Notes: a model not told the origin generated them from the sequence alone. Positions 1-6,248 are shown, counted from the stretch's first letter. The stretch: 8,614 nt of DNA from Bifidobacteriaceae bacterium (GCA_031261885.1 JAISIU010000033.1:1-8614), one strand, 5' to 3'. Numbers and translations are program-made.

Positions 1-7
1 CAACACC

Positions 8-61
8 AAGAATAAACCTCGCCCCGGAGACAGCCCCCGATTGACTGTCCCCGGGACGAGG
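8..61 (-). terminator. Strong intrinsic terminator ending the putative RNA
   Basis: On the minus strand, CCTCGTCCCGGGGACAG (61-45) pairs with CTGTCTCCGGGGCGAGG (33-17). All 17 positions pair, two as G-U, with an 11-nt loop. The T-rich tail TTTATTCTT follows at 16-8. On the plus strand the same two positions would be A-C mismatches and no U-tract follows, so termination is of leftward transcription. It may end the putative RNA and any read-through from pmt, or act as an attenuator for a gene beyond the left edge. Confidence 0.8.
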
Positions 62-421
62 TGTCTAGGTTTCGATCTTGCACTGTGGGCGGACTGGGCC
101 GGTTAGGGCGGTCCGCGGCAATGTCAGCGTGCTAGTCCCCACTACACGCCGAGGCGGTCGACAACCTAGGTCCTTGGTGAGGTGTCAGGGAAGAGAAGAT
201 CAGGTGGGGTCATGGGGTTGGCGCTCCTTCACGCGGGGGTGATCATCGGGATCCCGGGTGGGCTCCCCGCGACGGCTTGTCCCCGTCCAGCGGCCCCTGG
301 TGGGGTCTCGCCGGGTTGAGACACGTCATACGTTACACGGAGTCCGGGCACGTCCTGAGGCAAGCCAGCGTAAGAGGGGGGTTAGCCCCACCCACGGGAC
401 CTGACCTGCGTGGACACGCTC
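8..421 (-). ncRNA. Putative structured non-coding RNA, family not recognised
   Basis: No protein-coding frame is visible here, but the minus strand folds into consecutive helices. In 5'->3' order (plus-strand numbering): CCACG 413-409 with CGTGG 396-392; GGGG 389-386 with CCCC 381-378; GTCTC 322-318 with GAGAC 309-305; ACGG 286-283 with CCGT 275-272; CGCGGGG 271-265 with CCCCGCG 238-232. A closing helix CTAGGTT 169-163 / AACCTAG 71-65 continues as CGA 160-158 / TCG 75-73. It encloses a hairpin 149-127 with a GGGG loop and a hairpin GCGGAC 116-111 / GTCCGC 94-89, which is flanked by TTGC/GCAA. The terminator hairpin follows at once. G-U pairs (144:132 and two in the terminator) form only in the minus-strand RNA. 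It lies 3' of pmt on the same strand, behind an AT-rich promoter-like block. It could be an independent sRNA or a long regulated leader of a gene left of the window. RNase P RNA, tmRNA and SRP RNA signatures are absent. Helices were found by eye, not by energy calculation. Confidence 0.55.
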
Positions 422-473
422 TAATTTAGCCCAGTTAACATTGTAAAAACCAGGTGGGGCTCCCCGCGGCGGC
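254..473. repeat. Imperfect direct repeat pair (254-275 and 450-473)
   Basis: Plus-strand GGGCTCCCCGCGACGGC in the first copy matches GGGCTCCCCGCGGCGGC in the second. Counting the flanking CCNGGTG(G), the two copies differ by two substitutions and one indel over about 23 bases. CAGGTGGGG of the second copy also recurs exactly at 201-209. One copy lies in the pmt 3' flank and the other inside a helix of the putative RNA, which suggests local duplication or shared structure. In GC-rich DNA chance similarity is possible. Confidence 0.4.
421..450 (-). promoter_or_regulatory. AT-rich promoter-like island for the putative RNA
   Basis: Thirty bases, about two thirds A/T, stand out in very GC-rich surroundings. 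Read leftward they offer a -10 TAAATT (428-423) with T-rich -35-like sequence 15-18 nt upstream (around 452-444), which puts the RNA start near 420-416. A second -10-like TACAAT lies at 445-440. No good TTGACA match is seen, so the -35 assignment is weak. The T-run 449-445 may also be the U-tract of the pmt terminator. Confidence 0.4.
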
Positions 474-484
474 CCGCCCGCCGG
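445..484 (-). terminator. Possible weak terminator of pmt
   Basis: Just after the pmt stop codon, the minus strand is very GC-rich. GGCGG can pair with CCGCC (482-478 with 472-468), and GGG-GAGC-CCC can form next. TTTTT follows at 449-445. The helices are short and the U-run is separated from the last one by several bases, so the call is tentative. Confidence 0.3.
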
Positions 485-2341
485 TCAGATCCACGAGTTG
501 AACCACATGTGCGCGTACCAGAAGTTGTAGTGAACCGTCTCGCCGGTCCAGATCGGCCAGAAGAAGGCCGCCATCGCCATCGCCAGCACGACGACGACGC
601 CGGCGACGATGAGGCCGACCTTTCGACGTTTGGCCGAGGTGCCGCGCGGCCCTATCAGCACGCCGAGCGCGAACACGACGGCCAGCACGACGAACGGCAC
701 GAACGCGACCGTGTAGAACGTGAAGATCGTGCGCTTCATGAAGAACAGCCACGGCACGTACCCGCCGATGTACCCGGCCAGGATGGCCCAGGCCCGGCGA
801 TCCGCCCAGAACACGGCGAAGAACAGCACGACGAGCAGGCCGAGGATCCCGGCCCACCAGATGATCGGGTTGCCGAGTGACGTGATCGCCTGGAAGCAGC
901 CGGTGGAACCGCACTTCTTCTGCTCCGCGGCGGGCAGCACCTTCGTGACGTTCTCCCAGTAGAACGATGTCGGCCGTTGCTGGAACAGCCACAGCAGCGG
1001 GTTCGACTGGTAGTCGTGCGGCGTGGTCAGGTGTGTGTGGAACTCATACGCCTGGGAGTGGTAGTACAGCAGGCTTCGCAGCGCGTTCGGGAACAGCTTG
1101 CCGAGCCCGTGCGCCGGGTGCGTGTCCGCCCACTGGCGGTCCCAGCCGTCCGATGTCGCGAACCAGCCGGACCACGACGCGAGGTAGACGGCCACGGCCA
1201 CGAGCACGATGAGGCAGAAGGCCTTGGTCGCGTCCTTCAGGAAACCGGCCGCCCACCAGTACTTGATGCCCGCCGCCTTGCGGTCCGCCATGTCCCAGGC
1301 GGCCACGAGGATGCCGAACACCGCGATGAAGTAGAGGCCGGACCACTTGACGGCCGTGCACAGGCCGAGCGCGACACCGGCGCCGAGCAGGTACCAACGC
1401 ATGCCGAGCTTGGGCCCCCACCTGAGGGACTGGTAGACGGGCACACCCGTGGGTCCGTGGCCGACGACGGCCATGCAGCGTTCGCGTAGCCGCGCCTTCA
1501 TCTGGTCGCGGTCCTTCAGGACGAACCAGAAGCCCAGCAGCGCGAAGCAGCCGATGAACCCGTCGAGGATGCCGGTGCGGCTCATGACGATCGCTTCGCC
1601 GTCGACGGCCAGCAGCAGGCCGGCGACGCAGCCCAGCACCTGCGAGTGCATGAGCCGCTTGCCGACGAGGATCATCAGGAAGACGGTGGCCGTGCCCGCG
1701 ATGGCCGTCGCGAACCGCCAGCTGAACGAGTTGTCGATGCCGAACAGCCACTCGCCGATGCCGATCAGCCACTTGCCGATCGGTGGGTGCACCACGTATT
1801 CGGCGCCGGGCCCCATGATGTTCGTCTTGCCGGAGACGAAATCCGGGTTCGGATTGTCCGGCCACTGGAGCTCGACGGCGTGCTTGATCAGCGACCAGCC
1901 GTCCTTGACGTAATACGTCTCGTCGAACACGAGCGCGTGCGGGTGGCCGAGGTGGATCAGGCGGAGGAAGCCCGCGAACACCGTGATGAGGATCGTCCAG
2001 AACCATTTGACGAGGAACTGGCCGGGCTTGGAACCGCCTAGGAAGGCGAGGAACCGGGCGTAGCCCGCGATCAGCGGTTTGGCTTTCCGCTTCACGATGT
2101 CGACCGTTCCGGCCGCGGCGCTCACGAGCATGCCGGCGCCCGCCTGGAGGACGGGCTGGGCTGGCAGGACGGGTTGGTCCGGCAGGGTAGCGGTGGTCGA
2201 TGCCGTCCCACCCGTTCCGGCGGCCGGGTCCGGCGCCGGGGACGGCGGGGCGGCCGCCGAAGGGGTCGGCGACGACGTTGGGGTCCCGCCCGACCCGGCC
2301 GGGTCGAGCGGTGAACGCGGTTCAGGTGGCGCGACACTCAC
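485..2341 (-). CDS. pmt: Protein O-mannosyltransferase (polyprenol-P-mannose--protein mannosyltransferase, GT39/PMT family)
   Basis: A multi-pass membrane enzyme of 618 aa. By family knowledge it transfers mannose from polyprenyl-phosphate-mannose to Ser/Thr of proteins emerging from the Sec translocon. Visible: a first membrane segment near 110-130, followed by the acidic pair D140-E141 in VFDETYYVKDGW (the family's catalytic DE); the HPPIGKWLI motif at 185-193; a series of further hydrophobic segments (about 212-228, 235-247, 258-275, 318-350, 374-390, 492-511, 519-560, 577-595); and a W/Y-rich C-terminus ending MWFNSWI, as in mycobacterial homologues. C477 and C482 (CGSTGC) lie in a large non-membrane loop. 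Residues 1-95 precede the family domain and 8-60 are Pro/Ala/Ser/Thr-rich, so the protein is about 100 aa longer than mycobacterial Pmt. Start GTG at 2341: a -10 TACTGT lies 6 nt upstream and there is no SD, which suggests a leaderless mRNA. It diverges from rsmI and has no eukaryote-like MIR domains. Confidence 0.93.
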   Translation of the reverse strand: MSVAPPEPRSPLDPAGSGGTPTSSPTPSAAAPPSPAPDPAAGTGGTASTTATLPDQPVLPAQPVLQAGAGMLVSAAAGTVDIVKRKAKPLIAGYARFLAFLGGSKPGQFLVKWFWTILITVFAGFLRLIHLGHPHALVFDETYYVKDGWSLIKHAVELQWPDNPNPDFVSGKTNIMGPGAEYVVHPPIGKWLIGIGEWLFGIDNSFSWRFATAIAGTATVFLMILVGKRLMHSQVLGCVAGLLLAVDGEAIVMSRTGILDGFIGCFALLGFWFVLKDRDQMKARLRERCMAVVGHGPTGVPVYQSLRWGPKLGMRWYLLGAGVALGLCTAVKWSGLYFIAVFGILVAAWDMADRKAAGIKYWWAAGFLKDATKAFCLIVLVAVAVYLASWSGWFATSDGWDRQWADTHPAHGLGKLFPNALRSLLYYHSQAYEFHTHLTTPHDYQSNPLLWLFQQRPTSFYWENVTKVLPAAEQKKCGSTGCFQAITSLGNPIIWWAGILGLLVVLFFAVFWADRRAWAILAGYIGGYVPWLFFMKRTIFTFYTVAFVPFVVLAVVFALGVLIGPRGTSAKRRKVGLIVAGVVVVLAMAMAAFFWPIWTGETVHYNFWYAHMWFNSWI

Positions 2342-2347
2342 CCCGCC

Positions 2348-2353
2348 ACAGTA
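2348..2353 (-). promoter_or_regulatory. -10 box of leaderless pmt promoter
   Basis: Minus-strand TACTGT (2353-2348) ends 6 nt before the GTG start of pmt. This is the spacing expected when transcription begins at the first base of the start codon. No recognisable -35 is seen at 17-18 nt (GGCACG/GGGCAC). Confidence 0.5.
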
Positions 2354-2394
2354 GCGCGCACGGCTAGGAACGTGCCCGATCCGCTCCGTGCCGG

Positions 2395-2410
2395 TGTGAG
2401 CCGGGTCACG
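2395..2410. promoter_or_regulatory. CRP/GlxR-like palindrome in the pmt-rsmI divergent promoter
   Basis: TGTGAGCCGGGTCACG is an inverted TGTGA-N6-TCAC(G) repeat, the half-sites and spacing of CRP-family sites (family consensus TGTGA-N6-TCACA). Its centre (2402.5) is 61.5 bp from the inferred pmt start at 2341 and 52.5 bp from the inferred rsmI start at 2455. The first distance is the classical class I activation distance. The same half-sites recur at 6249-6264. The regulator gene is not in the window. Confidence 0.5.
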
Positions 2411-2441
2411 TCGGCGGGCCGTGGGAACCGGCCGTCGCTGG

Positions 2442-2447
2442 TAGCGT
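2442..2447 (+). promoter_or_regulatory. -10 box of leaderless rsmI promoter
   Basis: TAGCGT is followed by 7 nt and then GTG at 2455. It overlaps the upstream alternative GTG at 2446, which argues that 2446 is not transcribed as a start codon. No convincing -35 hexamer is visible. Confidence 0.45.
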
Positions 2448-2454
2448 GCGGCGG

Positions 2455-3315
2455 GTGGGCAGCACTGGATGTGAGGGTGGCCGGATCGTGGTGGCGGCGA
2501 CGCCGATCGGCGACGACCGCGACGCCTCTCAGCACCTCAAAGACCTGTTGGCGACGGCCGACGTGGTCGCGGCCGAGGACACGCGCCGCCTGCGCGCCCT
2601 GGCGGCGCGGCTCGGCGTTCACGTGGCCGGCCGTGTCGTCGCGTCGCATGATTTCAACGAGCGGGAACGGGCGGCCGGACTCGTGGAGCGGGCGCGGGCG
2701 GGGGAGACGGTGCTTGTCGTCTCGGACGCCGGCATGCCGCTCGTCTCCGACCCGGGTTTCCGCGTGGTGCGGGCCGCGATCGAGGCCGGTGTCGAGCTGC
2801 GGGTGGCGCCTGGGCCGAGCGCCGCGCTCGCGGCCCTGGCCGTCAGCGGTCTGCCGACGGACCGGTTCTGCTTCGAGGGCTTCCTGTCGCGCAAGGCGGG
2901 GGAGCGCGCCGCCCGGCTGGCCGAGCTGGCCCGTGAACGGCGCACCATGGTGTTCTTCTGCTCACCGCGCCGCGCCGGCGAGGACCTGGCGGAGATGGCC
3001 CGGGCCTTCGGGCCCGGGAGGCCGGCGGCCGTCTGCCGCGAACTGACGAAGACGCACCAGGAGGTGCGGCGCGGCGGGCTCGGCGAGCTGGCCGAATGGG
3101 CGCGGGACGGGCTGCTCGGCGAGGTGACCGTCTGCGTGGGCGGCGTGCCCGCGCCCGGTGCCGGCGGGGAGGCACTGGCGGCGGGCGTGGCCGAGGTGCT
3201 CGACCGGGTCGGGGCCGGCGAGCGACTCGCCGCCGCGGCGGCCCAGGTCGCGAAGGCCACCGGTCTGACCCGGCGTGAGCTCTACGAGGCCGCGCTGGCC
3301 GCCCGCGCCGAATGA
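2455..3315 (+). CDS. rsmI: 16S rRNA (cytidine(1402)-2'-O)-methyltransferase RsmI
   Basis: An SAM-dependent methyltransferase of the tetrapyrrole-methylase fold that 2'-O-methylates C1402 in the decoding centre of 16S rRNA in the cytosol (family knowledge). The 286-aa product shows the family blocks in order: the VVAATPIGD N-terminal strand/loop, AAEDTRRLR, SHDFNERERA, VVSDAGMPLVSDPGF (around residue 94), APGPSAALAALAVSGLP, FCFEGFLSRK, FFCSPRR, CRELTKTHQEV, and the C-terminal helical segment TGLTRRELYEAAL. Length is normal for the family. An in-frame GTG at 2446 would add three residues. I prefer 2455 because TAGCGT lies 7 nt upstream of it and no SD is present. It diverges from pmt across 113 bp and converges on cobB with a 31-bp gap. 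Confidence 0.95.
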   Translation: MGSTGCEGGRIVVAATPIGDDRDASQHLKDLLATADVVAAEDTRRLRALAARLGVHVAGRVVASHDFNERERAAGLVERARAGETVLVVSDAGMPLVSDPGFRVVRAAIEAGVELRVAPGPSAALAALAVSGLPTDRFCFEGFLSRKAGERAARLAELARERRTMVFFCSPRRAGEDLAEMARAFGPGRPAAVCRELTKTHQEVRRGGLGELAEWARDGLLGEVTVCVGGVPAPGAGGEALAAGVAEVLDRVGAGERLAAAAAQVAKATGLTRRELYEAALAARAE

Positions 3316-3346
3316 CCCATCCGTCCGCGGCGGGCGCGCCGTCCCG

Positions 3347-4156
3347 CTAGCGGATCACGATGCGGTCGAGGACCTGGGCGATCGGCGCCTTGATCAGCAC
3401 CGTGGCCGTGGCGTCGGCCGGGGTCGGGTCGCGGTTGATGATGACGACGTCATGGCCGTGGTAGTAGTCGATCAGCCCGGCCGCCGGGTAGACGTTCAGC
3501 GAGGTGCCGCCGATGATCAGCATGTCCGCCCGGCCGATCGCGTCGACCGCGTCGCGGATGCTCGATTCCTTGAGCGGCTCCTCGTAGAGCACGACATCGG
3601 GCTTGATCAGCCCGCCGTCGTCGGCGCAGCGCGGCAGTCCGTCGGCGCCCTGGGCGCCCTCGGACACCTTGCCTGCCGGGCCGTCCACGATCCGGCACAT
3701 GGCCCCGAGCGGGTAGACCTTTCCGCACGTCATGCAGGCGCCGCGGCCGACATTGCCGTGCAGCTCGACGACATGGTGGGAGCCGGCCGCCTGGTGCAGG
3801 CCGTCGATGTTCTGCGTGACGACGGCCAGCAACCGCCCCAGCCGCTCCATCTCCGCGAGCTTCCGGTGCGCGGCGTTCGGCTTGGCCTCGGGGTGGACCA
3901 GGTGGCGGCAATGGAAATCGAAGAACTCGGCCGGGTGCGCGTCGAAGAACGAGCGCGACAGCATGACCTCGGGCGGGTACTTGAACCGCTGGTGGTACAG
4001 CCCGTCGGTTGAGCGGAAGTCAGGGATGCCGCTCTCCGTCGAGACGCCCGCCCCGCCGAAGAACACGATGCGGTGCGCGCCGTCCACGAGGTGCTGGAGG
4101 CGTTCGACGCCGTCCCATGTCGCCTGGTCGAATCCGTCGCCGTCGGTCCGTTCCAT
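3347..4156 (-). CDS. cobB: NAD-dependent protein deacetylase, Sir2 family (CobB-like)
   Basis: A sirtuin that uses NAD+ to remove acyl groups from lysines in cytosolic proteins (family knowledge; the targets are not shown). The 269-aa product has the NAD-binding FFGGAGVSTESGIPDFRS (around residues 33-49), TQNIDGLH (114-121), catalytic H133 in VVELHGN, and the later NAD-site blocks GGTSLNVYPAAG and IINRDPTP. The zinc module is unusual. C141-X2-C144 is normal, but the second pair reads C177-A-D-D180 before GGLIKPDVVLYEE, so Asp stands where the fourth Cys is expected. C154 is nearby. Start: ATG at 4156 has -10 TACAGT 7 nt upstream. An in-frame GTG at 4165 (three more residues) overlaps that hexamer, so it is less likely. 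It converges with rsmI and diverges from metG. Confidence 0.92.
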   Translation of the reverse strand: MERTDGDGFDQATWDGVERLQHLVDGAHRIVFFGGAGVSTESGIPDFRSTDGLYHQRFKYPPEVMLSRSFFDAHPAEFFDFHCRHLVHPEAKPNAAHRKLAEMERLGRLLAVVTQNIDGLHQAAGSHHVVELHGNVGRGACMTCGKVYPLGAMCRIVDGPAGKVSEGAQGADGLPRCADDGGLIKPDVVLYEEPLKESSIRDAVDAIGRADMLIIGGTSLNVYPAAGLIDYYHGHDVVIINRDPTPADATATVLIKAPIAQVLDRIVIR

Positions 4157-4163
4157 GCCTCCC

Positions 4164-4192
4164 ACTGTACTGAGATGGGCGCACGATGTCGG
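4164..4192 (-). promoter_or_regulatory. Promoter of leaderless cobB
   Basis: On the minus strand, CCGACA (4192-4187, four of six matching TTGACA) is followed by a 17-nt spacer and TACAGT (4169-4164). Seven nt later comes the ATG at 4156. The GGGAGG in between touches the ATG too closely to act as an SD. The -35 overlaps the left arm of the inverted repeat at 4184-4223. Confidence 0.5.
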
Positions 4193-4223
4193 CCGGTCGC
4201 CTCCCCGGTGAGCGACGACATCG
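4184..4223. repeat. Inverted repeat between cobB and metG, possible operator
   Basis: CGATGTCG (4184-4191) and CGACATCG (4216-4223) are exact reverse complements. They flank a nested GTCGC (4196-4200) / GCGAC (4212-4216) pair around an 11-nt centre. The left arm covers the inferred cobB -35, so a repressor or a cruciform is possible. No known operator consensus is recognised. For metG it lies about 80-120 bp upstream of the start. Confidence 0.45.
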
Positions 4224-4290
4224 GACGTTCCCCTCTTTTCGCCGGGTGAGTTCCGGCATCGGGCGGGCCGGCGGCCGGACCCATGGGTTC

Positions 4291-4296
4291 TAGACT
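4291..4296 (+). promoter_or_regulatory. -10 box of leaderless metG promoter
   Basis: TAGACT is followed by 6 nt and the ATG at 4303. No SD lies in the TTTCCGC between them. No T-box (GGTGGNACCGCG) or SAM-type leader can precede metG if transcription starts at the ATG. Confidence 0.55.
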
Positions 4297-4302
4297 TTCC
4301 GC

Positions 4303-6126
4303 ATGAGCCGTATTCTCTCCGCCGTCGCCTGGCCCTACGCCAACGGTCCCCGCCACATCGGCCACGTCGCCGGGTTCGGGGTGCCGTCCGATGTCTTCAG
4401 CCGCTACATGCGCATGGCGGGCCATGACGTGCTCATGGTCTCGGGCACGGACGAGCACGGCACGCCGATCCTCGTGCAGGCCGAGGAGGCGGGCGTGACG
4501 CCGCAGGCGCTGGCGGACCGCTACAACCGCGTCATCGTCGAGGATCTCCAGGCGCTCGGCCTGTCCTACGACCTCTTCACGAGGACCACGGCCGTGAACC
4601 ATGAACGGGTGGTACAGGAGATGTTCCGCACCGTCTGGAAGAACGGCTACATGGTCGAGCAGACCACGATGGGCGCGATCTCCCCGTCCACGGGCCGCAC
4701 GCTGCCGGACCGCTACATCGAGGGCACGTGCCCTTTGTGCGGCTACCAGAACGCGCGCGGCGACCAGTGCGACAACTGCGGCAACCAGCTCGACCCGGTG
4801 GACCTGATCAACCCGCGGTCGAGGATCAACGGTGAGACGCCGAAGTTCGTCGAGTCGAACCACTTCTTCCTCGACCTGCCGGCGCTCGTCGACGCGCTCG
4901 CGGCCTGGCTCCACACGCGGTCGCACTGGCGGCCCAACGTGCTGAACTTCTCGCTGAACCTGCTCGACGACGTCAAGCCGCGCGCCATGACGCGCGACAT
5001 CGACTGGGGCATCCCGGTGCCGCTCGAAGGGTGGGAATCGAACCCGAACAAGAGGCTGTACGTCTGGTTCGACGCCGTTATCGGCTACTTGTCGGCCTCG
5101 ATCGAGTGGTCGCGCCGCAAGGCTCTGGCCAGCGGGAACGCGCCGGACGCGGACGCTTGGCGGGCGTGGTGGAACGACCCGGAGGCGCGCGGCTACTACT
5201 TCATGGGCAAGGACAACATCACGTTTCACTCCCAGATCTGGCCGGCCGAGCTGCTCGCCTACAACGGGCAGGGTTCGCGCGGCGGCGAGCCCGGCTCCTA
5301 CGGCGTGCTGAACCTGCCGACCGAGGTCGTCTCCTCCGAGTTCCTCACGATGGAGGGCAAGAAGTTCTCGTCCTCACGCGGCATCGTCATCTACGTGCGC
5401 GACATGTTGGCGCGCTACCAGGCGGACGCGCTGCGCTACTTCATCGCCGTGGCCGGGCCCGAGTCGCACGACGCGGACTTCACGTGGGAGGAGTTCCGGC
5501 GCCGCACGAACGACGAGCTCGTGGCCTCGTGGGGCAACCTCGTGAACCGCACGTGCAACCTGATCCACAAGAACCTCGGCGCGATCCCGCCGGCGCCACG
5601 CCCGGACGCGCTCCAGGACCAGGACCGGGCCGTGCTCGGCGTGACGCAGGCGGCGTTCAAGGAGGTCGGCGACGCGATCGAGGGCCAGCGGCAGCGCGCC
5701 GGCATCACGGCCGCGATGCGCGCCGTCGGCGAGGTCAACCGCTACCTGGCGGACACCGCGCCGTGGAAGCTGGCCAAGGGCTCCGACGAGGACCGCGCGC
5801 GCATGGCCGACGTGCTCCACGTCGCGGCGCAGGCCGTCAGCGACTGCAACCGGCTGCTCGCGCCGTTCCTGCCGCATTCGGCGCGCGACGTCGACAAGGC
5901 GTTGGGCTTCGACCGGCCGTTCGGCGACGAGCCCGTGATCGAGGAGGTCCAGGACCTCGACGACCCGTCCCGCAGCTACCCGATCATCACGGGCGATTAC
6001 AGCGACGCGCTGGTGTGGGGCAGCGAGCCGGTCCCGGCCGGGCAGGCGGTGCCGCCGGCCAAGCCCGTGTTCCAGAAACTCGACGAGTCGATCGTCGAGG
6101 AGGAACTGGCCCGCATGGCCGGGTGA
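4303..6126 (+). CDS. metG: Methionyl-tRNA synthetase
   Basis: A class Ia aminoacyl-tRNA synthetase that charges tRNA-Met and initiator tRNA in the cytosol. The 607-aa product has the HIGH signature exactly (H18-I-G-H21 in PYANGPRHIGHVAG), the KMSKS loop as KFSSS (354-358) in MEGKKFSSSRG, and the active-site strand LYVWFDAVIGY (about 252-262). A zinc knuckle has four cysteines, C143-X2-C146 and C156-X2-C159. The catalytic Rossmann domain spans about 5-370, followed by the helical anticodon-binding domain to about 600. It ends there, without the C-terminal EMAP-II/Trbp111-like dimerisation domain of E. coli MetG, so it is a complete short form. The ATG start is fixed by the conserved N-terminus and the adjacent -10. 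It diverges from cobB. The following ABC operon has its own promoter region. Confidence 0.97.
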   Translation: MSRILSAVAWPYANGPRHIGHVAGFGVPSDVFSRYMRMAGHDVLMVSGTDEHGTPILVQAEEAGVTPQALADRYNRVIVEDLQALGLSYDLFTRTTAVNHERVVQEMFRTVWKNGYMVEQTTMGAISPSTGRTLPDRYIEGTCPLCGYQNARGDQCDNCGNQLDPVDLINPRSRINGETPKFVESNHFFLDLPALVDALAAWLHTRSHWRPNVLNFSLNLLDDVKPRAMTRDIDWGIPVPLEGWESNPNKRLYVWFDAVIGYLSASIEWSRRKALASGNAPDADAWRAWWNDPEARGYYFMGKDNITFHSQIWPAELLAYNGQGSRGGEPGSYGVLNLPTEVVSSEFLTMEGKKFSSSRGIVIYVRDMLARYQADALRYFIAVAGPESHDADFTWEEFRRRTNDELVASWGNLVNRTCNLIHKNLGAIPPAPRPDALQDQDRAVLGVTQAAFKEVGDAIEGQRQRAGITAAMRAVGEVNRYLADTAPWKLAKGSDEDRARMADVLHVAAQAVSDCNRLLAPFLPHSARDVDKALGFDRPFGDEPVIEEVQDLDDPSRSYPIITGDYSDALVWGSEPVPAGQAVPPAKPVFQKLDESIVEEELARMAG

Positions 6127-6169
6127 GCGCTGACGGTGTGCCGGACCGGGGTCTCTTCCTAGTCCATTG

Positions 6170-6190
6170 CCGGGCGATTGCTCGGATTTT
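6170..6190 (+). terminator. Weak intrinsic terminator after metG
   Basis: CCGGGC-GATT-GCTCGG forms a 6-bp stem (one G-U) with a tetraloop and is followed by ATTTT. It lies 44 nt after the metG stop. The stem is short, so efficiency may be modest. Confidence 0.45.
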
Positions 6191-6248
6191 GCCGTGCTGA
6201 TTACGACTCTTGGCGCAGGTCAGGAGCCGCTCAGGGGAAACGGCCAAA

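Noticed and set aside
186..360. c-di-AMP (ydaO), cobalamin or T-box riboswitch in the left region.
   Set aside because: Their signature blocks could not be found on either strand. A remote variant cannot be excluded without a covariance search.
397..408. CAGGTCAGGTCC on the minus strand, identical to a segment of E. coli 4.5S (SRP) RNA.
   Set aside because: The essential continuation with the GGAA tetraloop and its asymmetric loop is missing, and the local fold is a different 5-bp hairpin. Probably chance.
8..430. RNase P RNA or tmRNA, suggested by the length of about 400 nt.
   Set aside because: No GAGGAAAGTCC/ACAGAA blocks of RNase P, and no tRNA-like ends, CCA or ALAA-type tag codons of tmRNA on either strand.
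3316..3346. Bidirectional terminator between the convergent rsmI and cobB stops.
   Set aside because: The 31-bp gap is GC-rich but I see no clear hairpin with a T-run on either strand.
3730..5229. Long minus-strand open frame spanning cobB and metG.
   Set aside because: It crosses two well-supported genes in other frames, and its product is low-complexity and resembles no family.
5031..6200. Plus-strand open frame inside metG in another frame.
   Set aside because: It is a shadow frame. The metG frame carries all class Ia motifs.
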